NCBI GenBank assembly: GCA_949288715.1
Contig: CASELH010000009.1
Location: 1-59,995 of the forward strand
Direction: 5' to 3'
DNA from: an uncultured Bacteroides sp.
GTDB taxonomy: Bacteria; Bacteroidota; Bacteroidia; Bacteroidales; Bacteroidaceae
Length of the DNA: 59,995 bases
Every line of letters begins with the position of its first letter. The stretch's first letter is position 1. This document shows, in pieces, positions 43,319 through 52,737 of this stretch. The notes beneath the pieces are model-generated. The model was not told where the DNA came from, did not search any database, and worked only from the letters and a program-made list of their open reading frames with translations. The translations under genes were made by a program, and so were the position numbers.

Positions 43319-44851
43319 TTATTTCTTCATTCTGACTTCATATAAATCATTACGACGGTCCTTAAGATTACGCACGCTGCCGTAGGTATGGAGCTCGTTG
43401 AGCAGGTCAAGATCTACGTCGGACACCAAAATCATCTCGGTGTTCGGGGTGGCTTCGGCACGCTTGCCATCGGTGGGGAATGTAAAGTCACACGGAGTGA
43501 ACACGCCGCTTTGTGCATACTGAATGTCCATGTTGTGCACGCGAGGAAGATTGCCCACACTCCCGGCAATAACCACGAAGCACTCGTTTTCGATGGCGCG
43601 TGCATGGGCGCAAACCTGCACACGGCTATAGGCATTTTGTGTGTCAGTCATGAAGGGCACGAAAAGTATCTGCATCCCTTGGTCGGCCATGATGCGCGAC
43701 AGCTCGGGGAACTCAACATCATAGCATATCAGCACACCTATCTTTGCACAATCCGTATCGAAAGTGCGGAGCAGGCGCCCGCCATTCAGTCCCCAGGTCT
43801 TTATTTCGTCGGGAGTGACATGGATTTTCTCGTACATTTCATACGTACCATCCCGCCTACAGAGGAAGCCTACGTTGTACAGACGACCGTCTTCCTTAAT
43901 GAGGGGCATGCTTCCGGTGATGATATTGATGTTATAACTGATAGCCAGCTTCAAAAAGCGGTCGCGGATGTCTGCCGTATATGTAGCCAGGCCACGGATG
44001 GCTTCCGACTCGGTGCGGTCATTGAAGTTTGCCATGAGGGGGGCGTTGAAGTACTCAGGGAAAAGTACGAAGTCGCTCTGATAGCCCGATACTGAGTCCA
44101 CAAAGAATTCCACCTGCTCAAACAAGTCGTCCAGCGTCTTGTAAGCACGCATCTGCCACTGCACCAAGCCCACGCGTACCGTGGTCTTGGGACTGATGTA
44201 GTCTTGCGTAGGAGGCTGATAATAAATGTTGTCCCACTGAAGCAGGCAGGCATAGTGTTTGGACTCTTCGTCGTTCGGAAGATAATTGCGCATGACTTTG
44301 CGCACGTGAAAATCGTTGCTCAACTGAAAGGTGAGTACAGGGTCGTATATCTCCTTGCGGCGCACTTTATCAATGTACTCTTTAGGGCGCATCTGGTCGG
44401 CATACTTATGGTAGTTGGGGATTCGCCCGCCAAACATGATGGCCTTCAGATTGAGTTCCTCACAAAGCTCCTTGCGATACTCATACATGCGGCGAGCCAG
44501 GCGCAAGCCACGATAATCGGGATGGACAAACACCTCGATGCCGTAAAGAATATTGCCATTGGGGTTGTGCGTATTGAAGGTTTCACGTCCCGTCACTTGC
44601 GCATAAGTGTGGTCGTTTTTTACCTTGTCGTAATCTACAATGATGGAGAGGGCGCAGCCCACTATCTTATCGTCCACCACCGTCACAATCTGCCCTTCGG
44701 GGAAGATGCGTATCAATTTCTCTATCTGTGCGTGTGTCCAAAACACATCGCTGCCGTCGGCGTAGACGCGGGTAAACGATTGCGCCAACTGGTCGTAATC
44801 TTCAATCTGAAGGTTACGGATTTGTACTTTGTTGATTTTTGGAGATTCCAT
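43319..44851 (-). CDS. Fused GNAT acetyltransferase and nitrilase-family hydrolase
   Basis: 510 residues. Residues about 8-200 form a GNAT domain (VFVHPDYRGLRLARRM is the acetyl-CoA loop, 107-122). Residues about 224-505 form a carbon-nitrogen hydrolase domain with full triad E266 (FPEYF), K342 (EKIHVTP) and C376 (LICYDVEFP). The fusion is conserved in several phyla, but its substrate is unknown to me. Both active sites look intact. Transcribed leftward, convergent with recA. Confidence 0.9.
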   Translation of the reverse strand: MESPKINKVQIRNLQIEDYDQLAQSFTRVYADGSDVFWTHAQIEKLIRIFPEGQIVTVVDDKIVGCALSIIVDYDKVKNDHTYAQVTGRETFNTHNPNGNILYGIEVFVHPDYRGLRLARRMYEYRKELCEELNLKAIMFGGRIPNYHKYADQMRPKEYIDKVRRKEIYDPVLTFQLSNDFHVRKVMRNYLPNDEESKHYACLLQWDNIYYQPPTQDYISPKTTVRVGLVQWQMRAYKTLDDLFEQVEFFVDSVSGYQSDFVLFPEYFNAPLMANFNDRTESEAIRGLATYTADIRDRFLKLAISYNINIITGSMPLIKEDGRLYNVGFLCRRDGTYEMYEKIHVTPDEIKTWGLNGGRLLRTFDTDCAKIGVLICYDVEFPELSRIMADQGMQILFVPFMTDTQNAYSRVQVCAHARAIENECFVVIAGSVGNLPRVHNMDIQYAQSGVFTPCDFTFPTDGKRAEATPNTEMILVSDVDLDLLNELHTYGSVRNLKDRRNDLYEVRMKK

Positions 44852-44907
44852 ATCAGAATAAATCTTAATACCTATCTTGTATACTAATAACCATTGAAAC
44901 CTAGGGT

Positions 44908-45951
44908 TTAAAAGCGCACTTGCAACTGTACCTGCGCCAGGTTGGAAGCGTTAGAAGCGCTGGGCACGCGGCGTGTATACTGCACTTGCAAGCGGCACTT
45001 GGGGTAAAACCACCACTGCAGCCCCCCCACATAGTTCGTCTGTTTTAAACTACCACGATCACGGTCACGATTCAAATAATCATACGAGGCAATAAGGTCT
45101 ACACGCGGCAACACATGGACGGAAGCCGTAGCATAGGCTCCCTCGCTATGTATACTTGCATCACGACCGCGCAGATACTCCGTCCTGACATCAATGTAAC
45201 GAAACTTTAACAGAGCACTAACTGCCCAGCGATTGCGCGTATAATTCTGCCCCACATGGATATCCGGATTCACCGTAGACTCGCCTACAGCACATCCCCT
45301 GCCTCTGATGAATGACCCGCCTACGGCAAGCCATTCGGCAGGATGCAACTTGACGCTTCCCACAACATCCTTTTGCCGGTTACCATCTTTACGATTGATG
45401 CCCTGCCCATTCATCAGGGCTAAATGATAGTCCAACACCCCATTAAAAACCGTGCCATAGAGCATAACGCCCAGATCGCGTCCGGTGTGCAAACCATAAA
45501 GCGGATCGCTCCCATCATATCCGGCCAGGTAATTGACGGCTTGCGAATTGCAATTTATAAGCTCGAGCACAGTGGGAGAAAGTGGATTTTCAAACGAATA
45601 CATAGTCTTGAACTGGCCCACGCGTACGGTGAGACCGGGCACAATGGTGTATTCCGTATAGGCCTCGAGCACTTTAGGCGAATTGGCAAGGCTAAACATG
45701 AAATAGCACGACCAGTGATCGGTAATGCGTCCGCGTGCCATCAGTATGGCGCGCGCTATATTGAAGGTATTGCTCCGCTCAGCAGGGCCATCCTGATAAG
45801 TATAACCCAATTGCATATAGCCCTCTAAGGTAATGCGTTCTTTTAAAGTATTGAGAGTAGCAGCCACAGGACGTGATGGCGAAGGCTGTTCCTGTGCGTG
45901 GCATACGGCAGTCATCGCACCGATGCACAGGGCGAGGAGTAGTCTTTTCAT
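44908..45951 (-). CDS. Outer-membrane porin (OprO/OprP-like)
   Basis: 347 residues from MKRLLLALCIGAM, a signal peptide cleaved near CHAQEQ (about residue 20). The rest is alternating beta strands ending LAQVQLQVRF, with the terminal Phe of outer-membrane barrels. VRVGQFKTMYSFENPLSP resembles the phosphate-selective porin group. Start chosen at 45951 because it gives a proper signal peptide; the 14-residue extension does not. Cargo unknown. Confidence 0.82.
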   Translation of the reverse strand: MKRLLLALCIGAMTAVCHAQEQPSPSRPVAATLNTLKERITLEGYMQLGYTYQDGPAERSNTFNIARAILMARGRITDHWSCYFMFSLANSPKVLEAYTEYTIVPGLTVRVGQFKTMYSFENPLSPTVLELINCNSQAVNYLAGYDGSDPLYGLHTGRDLGVMLYGTVFNGVLDYHLALMNGQGINRKDGNRQKDVVGSVKLHPAEWLAVGGSFIRGRGCAVGESTVNPDIHVGQNYTRNRWAVSALLKFRYIDVRTEYLRGRDASIHSEGAYATASVHVLPRVDLIASYDYLNRDRDRGSLKQTNYVGGLQWWFYPKCRLQVQYTRRVPSASNASNLAQVQLQVRF

Positions 45952-46032
45952 GACGGTATAAAAATAAGGCAACCCGCCCCGGAGCCTTAGCATGCCCCTG
46001 CGGATTGCCTGGATTCTAATAAAAAGTTATAC

Positions 46033-47289
46033 TTATTCGTTGATAGCTGCAATACCCGGAAGAACCTTACCCTCGATAGCTTCGAGCAATGCGCCGCCAC
46101 CGGTAGATACGTAAGACACGCCACCAGCCAAACCGAACTTGTTGACACAAGCTACGGAGTCGCCACCACCTACGAGAGAGAAAGCGCCGTTCTTTGTAGC
46201 TTCAACAACAGCCTCGCCTATGGCACGCGAACCGTGTGTAAAGTTATCGAACTCGAATACACCGGCAGGACCATTCCAAAGGATAGTCTTAGAGCCTTTA
46301 ATAACGTCGGCAAAGAGTTTCTCCGTCTCGGGACCTATGTCAAGGCCTTCCCATCCGTCGGGAATTTCGTTTACCTTACAGAATTTCGTGTTGGCATCGT
46401 TCGAGAACGAATCGGCAATCTTGGCATCTACAGCCAATACCAAGTTCACACCTTTGTCTTTTGCTTTCTTCAGCAAGTCGAGAGCCAGGTCGAGCTTGTC
46501 ATCCTCGCAGATGGAGAGGCCAATCTTGCCGCCCAATGCCTTAGTAAAGGTGTAAGTCATGCCACCGGCAATAATCAAGTTGTCCACCTTGTTCAGCAGG
46601 TTTTCGATAATGTCGATTTTGCTGGACACCTTCGAGCCACCCATGATGGCGGTGAAAGGACGATGGATGTCGTTCAACACCTTGTCAACGGCCTTTACTT
46701 CCTTCTCCATGAGGTAGCCGAACATTTTGTTGTCCTTGTCAAAATACTTAGCGATGAGTGCCGTAGAAGCATGTGCACGGTGGGCTGTACCGAAAGCATC
46801 GTTCACATAGCAATCTGCATACGAAGCCAGCTTCTTGGTAAATTCCTTCTGGCTCTCCTTAACGGCTGCCTTAGCAGCTTTCTTCTCTTCGTCGCTGGCA
46901 TCTTCAGCCAAGCCACGGGGTTTGCCTTCTTCTTCAGCATAGAAACGAAGATTTTCGAGCAAGAGCACTTCACCCGGTTTCAGGGCTGCGGCTTTCTTGG
47001 CGGCATCTTCGCCCATGCAGTCATCGGCAAACTGAACAGATGTGCCCAGCAATTCCTCGAGGTGCTTGATGATGTGCTTCAGCGAGAACTTGTCAGTAGG
47101 GCCTTTCGGGCGGCCCAGGTGAGAACCAATGATGATGCTTCCGCCATCAGCCAAAATTTTCTTCAGCGTAGGCATGGCAGCACGCATACGGGTATCGTCT
47201 GTAATGTTGAAATTCTCGTCCAGAGGCACATTGAAGTCCACGCGAACGAATGCCTTTTTCCCGGCAAAATTGAATTGATCGATTGTCAT
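46033..47289 (-). CDS. pgk: Phosphoglycerate kinase
   Basis: 418 residues with the family signature RVDFNVPLD (about 16-24), [20 protein letters not shown]-like region, and the C-terminal nucleotide loop [13 protein letters not shown]. It makes ATP from 1,3-bisphosphoglycerate. A minus-strand -7 box TACCTTTG lies at 47337-47344. It sits downstream of pheS-MFS-nth on the same strand, with its own promoter. Confidence 0.96.
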   Translation of the reverse strand: MTIDQFNFAGKKAFVRVDFNVPLDENFNITDDTRMRAAMPTLKKILADGGSIIIGSHLGRPKGPTDKFSLKHIIKHLEELLGTSVQFADDCMGEDAAKKAAALKPGEVLLLENLRFYAEEEGKPRGLAEDASDEEKKAAKAAVKESQKEFTKKLASYADCYVNDAFGTAHRAHASTALIAKYFDKDNKMFGYLMEKEVKAVDKVLNDIHRPFTAIMGGSKVSSKIDIIENLLNKVDNLIIAGGMTYTFTKALGGKIGLSICEDDKLDLALDLLKKAKDKGVNLVLAVDAKIADSFSNDANTKFCKVNEIPDGWEGLDIGPETEKLFADVIKGSKTILWNGPAGVFEFDNFTHGSRAIGEAVVEATKNGAFSLVGGGDSVACVNKFGLAGGVSYVSTGGGALLEAIEGKVLPGIAAINE

Positions 47290-47417
47290 AACTTTATTGT
47301 TTTAAAAGTGTTACAATAGTCTGCTATTCGCACCCGCAAAGGTAGCATTTATTTTGGTAAATTGATTCGTTTCGGCAAGGTTTTTAAACACTGCCCGGTA
47401 AGTTACAAGCCTGCGTG

Positions 47418-48068
47418 TCACTCCATGCCGTGCAGCTCTCCATAATATTTGCACCAAGGCCGCAAGCCGCACTCCTCACAACGGGGTGCACGTGCCTGGC
47501 ACGTATAGCGTCCGTGCAAAATAAGCCAATGGTGAGCTATAGGTACATCCGCCTCAGCGATGTTTTTCACCAACTCGCGTTCTACGCTCAAAGGAGTGGT
47601 GCACTTATCCGACACCAATCCCAGCCGGTGGCTTACACGAAAGACGTGTGTATCCACAGCCATCGTAGGTTTGCCAAAAGCTACAGATTGAACCACATTG
47701 GCAGTCTTCCGTCCTACACCGGGCAACTTTACCAAATCATCCAACGTGTCGGGCACCTGACCGTGGAAATCCTCCATCAACATGCGGGCCATGCCCACCA
47801 AATGCTTTGCTTTATTATTGGGATAAGACACGCTCTTCACATATTCATACACCACTTCAGGCGTGGTGGAGGCCAGTGCCTCCGGCGTGGGAAAATCCCG
47901 GTAAATGGCCGGCGTCACCATATTGACCCTCTTGTCCGTGCATTGGGCGGAGAGAATGACGGCTATAATCAGTTGGAAAGGATTGTCATAATGAAGCTCC
48001 GTCTCGGCCACAGGCATATTTTGCTTGAACCAAGAAATAATTCCGGCATATCGTTCTTTCTTTCTCAT
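47418..48068 (-). CDS. nth: Endonuclease III
   Basis: 216 residues. Helix-hairpin-helix LPGVGRKTA at 115-123 includes catalytic K121; catalytic D139 is in AVDTHVFR. Four iron-sulfur cysteines lie at 190, 197, 200 and 206 (C-x6-C-x2-C-x5-C). It removes oxidised pyrimidines and nicks abasic sites. The ATG overlaps the stop of the MFS gene as ATGA (48065-48068), which fixes the start and implies coupling. Confidence 0.95.
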   Translation of the reverse strand: MRKKERYAGIISWFKQNMPVAETELHYDNPFQLIIAVILSAQCTDKRVNMVTPAIYRDFPTPEALASTTPEVVYEYVKSVSYPNNKAKHLVGMARMLMEDFHGQVPDTLDDLVKLPGVGRKTANVVQSVAFGKPTMAVDTHVFRVSHRLGLVSDKCTTPLSVERELVKNIAEADVPIAHHWLILHGRYTCQARAPRCEECGLRPWCKYYGELHGME

Positions 48069-49267
48069 CGCAACTTGTTCTTTTGGTAATGAGGAGACAC
48101 TTTCAAGTAAAAATATAAGGTGGAAATTACCGTAAGGCACGCGCCGAAAAGATAAGCCCGGTCGAAGCTGCTCACCTCGGCAATATATCCACCGGCCAGC
48201 ATACCGATGCCGATACCTACATCCCACGAAGTAAGATAGGTAGAAGTGGCTGTGCCACGCTGGCTATTTGGTGCAAGGTTGACGAACAGAGTGTTATAGG
48301 CTGGAAACATAATGCCGAAGCCTACCCCCAGCATCAAGGCTATGGAGAAAAACAGCACACGGCACGCTGAAGCATCCCAGCGAATCACCTCCACGCACCC
48401 GGACAAAAGGAAGAAGCTTAGTATCACGATATAAAGACCAACCTTGATGACTTGTGTCACCTTTCCCCTGTCCACCAAGCGACCGGAGAACAAACGCGAT
48501 ATGGCCATACCCACCGCCATGCAGGTGAAGAAAAATCCTGTAGATACGTCAAGGCCTATCTGGCGGGCATACATGGCCACGTAATTGGTGGTCATGCCAT
48601 AAGGAATGGAAAGCATCAGCAGTCCCAACCCGGCTGGAAGCCCCTTGAGCAGGATGAAGCGGTCGAGCGAAATAGGGTCGCGCTTCACGGGCGGCTTGTA
48701 GGGAGTCTTCACGAGTGAGGCACATCCCAGCCCTGCGGCACACGACAGCAGGGAGCAGGTGAATATCCACATGTAGGACACGCCCGCGTCGTGCATGAAC
48801 AGACCTACCATGGGGCCTATGGACATGGCGATGTTGTTGGCCAGGCCATAATACCCCAACCCCTCGCCACGGCGCGATGAGGGCATGATGTCTATGACTA
48901 TGGTATTGCCCCCCACCGTCACCATGCCGAACGACACGCCATGCACCACGCGCAGCATGACGAACAACATCAGCGTGCCCGCCACCAAGTATCCGGCGAA
49001 GATGGCTGTAAAGATGAGGTACGCCATCAGATAAAGGGGCTTGCGGGCAAACGTGTCGAGCAAGTAGCCTGAAAACGGACGGATGCACAAAGCTGCTATG
49101 GTGTAGCACGACAGCACCACGCCTATCATGGACTTGGTTGCCCCGAACACCTCCGACAGGTAAAACGGGAGCACCGGCATCATCAGCCAGAAACCGAAGT
49201 ACAGCAGGAAGTTGGCCGCCAGTATCAGGCAATAGCTTGGAGTAACCAGTCTGTCTTTCATTGTCAA
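48065..49267 (-). CDS. MFS transporter
   Basis: 400 residues with about 12 transmembrane segments and the MFS loop motif SGYLLDTFARKPL (about 62-74). The second half starts near residue 205 (RFILLKGLPAG). Probably a drug or metabolite exporter; substrate not evident. A start two residues later (MKDRL) is possible. Gene order pheS-MFS-nth suggests co-transcription, interrupted by a hairpin at 49283-49319. Confidence 0.88.
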   Translation of the reverse strand: MTMKDRLVTPSYCLILAANFLLYFGFWLMMPVLPFYLSEVFGATKSMIGVVLSCYTIAALCIRPFSGYLLDTFARKPLYLMAYLIFTAIFAGYLVAGTLMLFVMLRVVHGVSFGMVTVGGNTIVIDIMPSSRRGEGLGYYGLANNIAMSIGPMVGLFMHDAGVSYMWIFTCSLLSCAAGLGCASLVKTPYKPPVKRDPISLDRFILLKGLPAGLGLLMLSIPYGMTTNYVAMYARQIGLDVSTGFFFTCMAVGMAISRLFSGRLVDRGKVTQVIKVGLYIVILSFFLLSGCVEVIRWDASACRVLFFSIALMLGVGFGIMFPAYNTLFVNLAPNSQRGTATSTYLTSWDVGIGIGMLAGGYIAEVSSFDRAYLFGACLTVISTLYFYLKVSPHYQKNKLR

Positions 49268-49282
49268 TTAATGAATTAAGAA

Positions 49283-49319
49283 TGAAGAACCTGCAGCCTT
49301 TTCCTGCAGGAGTTCTTCA
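49283..49319. terminator. Hairpin between pheS and MFS gene
   Basis: TGAAGAAC pairs with GTTCTTCA, extended by CTGCAG/CTGCAG across a short loop. Its outer sequence AAGAATGAAGAA resembles the repeat at 31196. It may be a terminator, attenuator or dispersed element. Confidence 0.55.
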
Positions 49320-49332
49320 CTCTTCCCTTGAA

Positions 49333-50367
49333 TCAGTATGCTGCCTCAAACTCGCGCAGGAAGCGCACGTCGTTCTCCGAGAACAGGCGCAGGTCGCTCA
49401 CGCGATACTTCAGGTTGGCAATGCGCTCAATGCCCATGCCCAAGGCATAGCCGCTGTACACCTTGCTGTCGATGCCGCAGGCGTCGAGCACGGCGGGGTC
49501 TACCATGCCGCAGCCCAATATCTCTACCCAGCCGGTGTGCTTGCAGAAGGGACAGCCCTTGCCTCCGCAGATGTTGCAGCTGATGTCCATCTCGGCACTG
49601 GGCTCGGTGAAGGGGAAGTATGAGGGGCGCAGGCGAATCTTAGTGTCTGGGCCGAACATCTCTTGAGCAAAGAGCAGGAGCACTTGCTTCAAGTCGGTGA
49701 ACGACACGCCTTTGTCTACATACAGCCCCTCGACCTGGTGGAAGAAGCAGTGGGCACGGTAGCTGATGGCCTCGTTGCGATACACGCGCCCCGGGCAGAT
49801 GATGCGGATGGGCGGCTGTGCGTGCTCCATGGAGCGCACCTGCACGCTGCTGGTGTGCGAACGGAGGATGATGTTGCGCGTCACGTCCTGCTCGTTGACG
49901 TCGATGAAGAACGTGTCCTGCATGTCGCGGGCGGGGTGGTCGGCGGCAAAGTTCAGCTTGGTGTACACGTGCAGGTCGTCTTCCACCTCGGGGCCTTCGG
50001 CTATGCTGAAGCCCTGGCGGGCGAAGATGTCGATAATCTCGCTCCGCACGATGGAGAGCGGGTGGCGCGTGCCCAGGCCCACGGGGTAGGCGGTGCGCGT
50101 CAGGTCGAGGTCGCCGGCGTGGGTGTCTTGGCTGTCGAAGGCGTCCTTCAGGGCGGCAATCTTCTCCTGCGCCTTGGTTTTCAACTCGTTGAGGCGCATG
50201 CCCACTTCCTTCTTCTGCTCGGCGGGCACGGCCCGGAAGTCGGCCATCAAGGCATTGATGGCTCCCTTCTTGCTGAGGTATTTGATGCGCAACGCTTCCA
50301 CCTCTTCGGCGTTGCCGGCCTCAAGGGCCTCTACTTCACGGAGTAGTTGTTCAATCTTGGCTATCAT
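49333..50367 (-). CDS. pheS: Phenylalanyl-tRNA synthetase alpha subunit
   Basis: 344 residues. The N-terminal coiled coil (about 1-85) binds tRNA. The class II catalytic core has motif 2 (RVYRNEAISYRAHCFFHQVEG) and motif 3 (GYALGMGIERIANLKY). Motif 1 lies near HPLSIVRSEI. A minus-strand -7 box TATCTTTG is at 50402-50409. The beta subunit gene pheT is not adjacent but 3 kb away on the same strand. Confidence 0.96.
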   Translation of the reverse strand: MIAKIEQLLREVEALEAGNAEEVEALRIKYLSKKGAINALMADFRAVPAEQKKEVGMRLNELKTKAQEKIAALKDAFDSQDTHAGDLDLTRTAYPVGLGTRHPLSIVRSEIIDIFARQGFSIAEGPEVEDDLHVYTKLNFAADHPARDMQDTFFIDVNEQDVTRNIILRSHTSSVQVRSMEHAQPPIRIICPGRVYRNEAISYRAHCFFHQVEGLYVDKGVSFTDLKQVLLLFAQEMFGPDTKIRLRPSYFPFTEPSAEMDISCNICGGKGCPFCKHTGWVEILGCGMVDPAVLDACGIDSKVYSGYALGMGIERIANLKYRVSDLRLFSENDVRFLREFEAAY

Positions 50368-50448
50368 AATATAAAATGGTATATGTCTGGTTAAAACGTT
50401 GCAAAGATAATGCTTTCTTGCTTCCGTTGAACGGTTATGCGGGTAAAA

Positions 50449-50922
50449 TCACTCCCCGCCCGCCGGAAGCTCGCCGCGCAGGTGCTCCACCCAGATGCGA
50501 GCGGCCGTCTCCACCATGCGCGGGCAGGGGCGCTTGGCGTAATACTCCGGCGTGCGCTCCGATGCCTGGGGCGAGCCTTCGGCCTTCTTGAGGCCCAGCA
50601 GCTCGGCGCAGACGAGGGAGCCGTTGCGCCGCTTGAACTCGGCCGCCAGGCGCTGGACGAGTGCGTAGTTGGCCGATTTGGCGGCGCGGTCCTCGCCTTT
50701 CAAAGCGCATTGCTCCAAGCCCGCCAGCATGAAGAGGCCGCAGGCGGTGCCGCACGTCATGCGCATGCGCCCTATGCCCCCGCCGAAGGAGGCGGACATG
50801 TGCAGGGCTTGCTCGAAGGTGAAGCCGTAGAGGTCGGCAAACGCCGCCACGACGGATTGCGAGCAGTTGTAGCCGCTGCGAAACAGCTCGACGGCGCGTG
50901 TTATTCTGTCTTCAAGTTCCAT
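50449..50922 (-). CDS. C_GCAxxG_C_C family protein
   Basis: 157 residues with the cysteine pattern that names the family: YNCSQSV (Cys20), then TCGTACGLFMLAG and later Cys residues in SLVCAELLG and RPCPRMV. These likely bind a metal or form a redox centre in the cytoplasm. Function is unknown; family members often lie near redox or metal transport genes, and mntH is next upstream here. Confidence 0.85.
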   Translation of the reverse strand: MELEDRITRAVELFRSGYNCSQSVVAAFADLYGFTFEQALHMSASFGGGIGRMRMTCGTACGLFMLAGLEQCALKGEDRAAKSANYALVQRLAAEFKRRNGSLVCAELLGLKKAEGSPQASERTPEYYAKRPCPRMVETAARIWVEHLRGELPAGGE

Positions 50923-50976
50923 AAAAAAATGTCCTTTATAATCGGTTTGTCAATCTTTCTTATCGCCGATGCCACG

Positions 50977-51108
50977 ACGCTACTGCGTCGTTAAAAACGC
51001 GCTATAGGGGCGTTAAAAACGCGCTACTACGCATTTTTAACTGCGCTACTGCCCGTTTTCAACTGCGCTACTGCCCGTTTCTGACGACGCTACTGCGCAT
51101 TTTTAGCA
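50977..51108. repeat. Tandem 22-base repeats (six copies plus a decayed seventh)
   Basis: ACGCTACTGC or GCGCTACTGC-type units begin at 50977, 50999, 51021, 51043, 51065 and 51087: period exactly 22. Units vary at their ends (GTTAAAAAC, ATTTTTAAC, GTTTTCAAC). A degenerate unit runs into the stop of mntH at 51125. The array fills the gap between mntH and the C_GCAxxG_C_C gene. Confidence 0.92.
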
Positions 51109-51124
51109 GTGCCATGCCGCATTT

Positions 51125-52390
51125 TCACGCCCCCAGGGCCTCGGCCAGAAGCAGCAGGTTGAGCACCGTCACCACCGCAGCTATGGCGTAGAGCACGCAC
51201 GCGCTGAGGCGGCTGTTGGCATACCGGCCCATCACCCGGCGCGACGAGGTGAGGCCCACCTGCAGGAATACCGTGAAGGGCAACTGGATGCTGAGCGCCA
51301 TCTGCGAGACAAGCAGCCCCTTGAACGGGTCGCCAATGAAGCATATCAGCGCCAACGCCACGCCCAGCGAAAGGAGCACGCCCAGCTGCGAATGGCTGTC
51401 GCGTATGTGGTAGGACTCGCCAAAGATGCCGGCAAAGATGGAGCCTGCCGCCATGCCGCTGGTGATGGTGCTCGACACGCCCGCCATGAGCAGCGCCAGG
51501 GCGAAGATGATGCCCGCGTTGCCGCCCAGCAGGGGTTGCAAGAGCGACTGGGCCTGCTGCAACTCATCGACCTGCAACCCTTGGCTGAAGAAGGCCGATG
51601 CTGCCAGCAGAATCATGGCGCTGTTGATGGCCCAGCCCACGAGCATGGAGAACAGCGTGTCGAACAGCTCATACTTCAGCTTGCTGCGTATGGACACATC
51701 GCCCCGCTTGTTGTACTCATGGCTCTGTATCACCTCCGAGTGGAGGAAGAGGTTGTGCGGCATCACCACCGCGCCCAGCACGCTCATCACCACCATCATG
51801 CTCCCCTCGGGCAGCGAAGGCGTCACCCATCCGCGCGCCGCCAGCGGCCAGTCAATGTCCACTAGGAAAAGTTCATAGAGGAACGACAGTCCGATGACGG
51901 ACACGAAGGCAATGATGGCCCGCTCTATCTTCCTATAAGAATTGGTAAAGAGCATCACGGCCACAAACACCGTGGTGAGCACCGCGCCCCACACGATGGG
52001 CACGTCCGCCAGCATCTGCAAGGCGATGGCCCCACCCAATATCTCGGCCAGCGACGTCGAGATGGAGGCCAGCACCGCCGTAGCCAGCACCGGGCGCGAC
52101 ACCCAGCGGGGCGCATACTTCGTGGCCGCCTCCGACAGGCACAGGCCGGTGACGATGCCCAGGTGCGCCACGTTGTGCTGCAGGATGATGAGCATCACCG
52201 TGGAGAGCGTCACCACCCACAGCAGCCCGTAGCCAAACTCCGAGCCGGCGGCGAAGTTCGATGCCCAGTTGCCCGGGTCGATGAATCCTACCGTGACCAG
52301 CAGTCCCGGCCCGATGTAGCGGAAGAAGTCCAGTCCGCCCAGGTAGCGCTTGTGGTCCTTGCGCTTCAAGTCTTCGATGATGTTCTTCAT
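51125..52390 (-). CDS. mntH: Nramp-family divalent metal transporter
   Basis: 421 residues with 11 or so transmembrane segments. The metal-binding motifs are DPGN at 38-41 (GFIDPGNWASN) and MPHN near residue 209 (VVMPHNLFLHS). It imports manganese or iron with protons across the inner membrane. The 3' end runs into the 22-base tandem array. No MntR-like site was recognised upstream. Confidence 0.94.
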   Translation of the reverse strand: MKNIIEDLKRKDHKRYLGGLDFFRYIGPGLLVTVGFIDPGNWASNFAAGSEFGYGLLWVVTLSTVMLIILQHNVAHLGIVTGLCLSEAATKYAPRWVSRPVLATAVLASISTSLAEILGGAIALQMLADVPIVWGAVLTTVFVAVMLFTNSYRKIERAIIAFVSVIGLSFLYELFLVDIDWPLAARGWVTPSLPEGSMMVVMSVLGAVVMPHNLFLHSEVIQSHEYNKRGDVSIRSKLKYELFDTLFSMLVGWAINSAMILLAASAFFSQGLQVDELQQAQSLLQPLLGGNAGIIFALALLMAGVSSTITSGMAAGSIFAGIFGESYHIRDSHSQLGVLLSLGVALALICFIGDPFKGLLVSQMALSIQLPFTVFLQVGLTSSRRVMGRYANSRLSACVLYAIAAVVTVLNLLLLAEALGA

Positions 52391-52425
52391 TGCCTTGTCC
52401 TTATGTGGATGAATACATGTAGAAA

Positions 52426-52450
52426 ACGAGAACCCTGCGCGAGTTCTCGT
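52426..52450 (-). terminator. Intrinsic terminator after the TSCPD gene
   Basis: ACGAGAAC and GTTCTCGT form an 8-base stem with a 9-base loop; TTTTC follows on the minus strand. Confidence 0.75.
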
Positions 52451-52475
52451 CTCTATCCTGTCACTGGAGGAGTGC

Positions 52476-52721
52476 TTAGTACCCCATCTCGTGCAATGCC
52501 CGGCACAGCTGGTCGGGGCACGAAGTGGTCTTCATGCCACAACGAATGCCCTCGAGCTTGGCGATGACATCCTTTACGGGCATGCCCTTCACCAGGCGGC
52601 AGATGCCTTGCAGGTTTCCGTTGCACCCGCCTTCGTAGGAGACGTCCTTCAGTATGCCGTCTTCTACCTCGAGGTCTATCCGGGTGCTGCAGGTGCCATG
52701 GGTCTTATATTGGTATACCAT
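52476..52721 (-). CDS. TSCPD-domain protein (TIGR03905-like)
   Basis: 81 residues with conserved cysteines in GTCSTRIDL, GGCNGNL, GICRLV, IRCGMKTTSCPDQLC; the TSCPD tetrad is present as TSCPD (about 66-70). Similar domains occur at the C-terminus of some ribonucleotide reductases, where they may bind zinc or iron-sulfur. Free-standing role unknown. It follows YebC by 16 bases in the same direction. Confidence 0.88.
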   Translation of the reverse strand: MVYQYKTHGTCSTRIDLEVEDGILKDVSYEGGCNGNLQGICRLVKGMPVKDVIAKLEGIRCGMKTTSCPDQLCRALHEMGY

Positions 52722-52737
52722 ATATTATATATCTATA

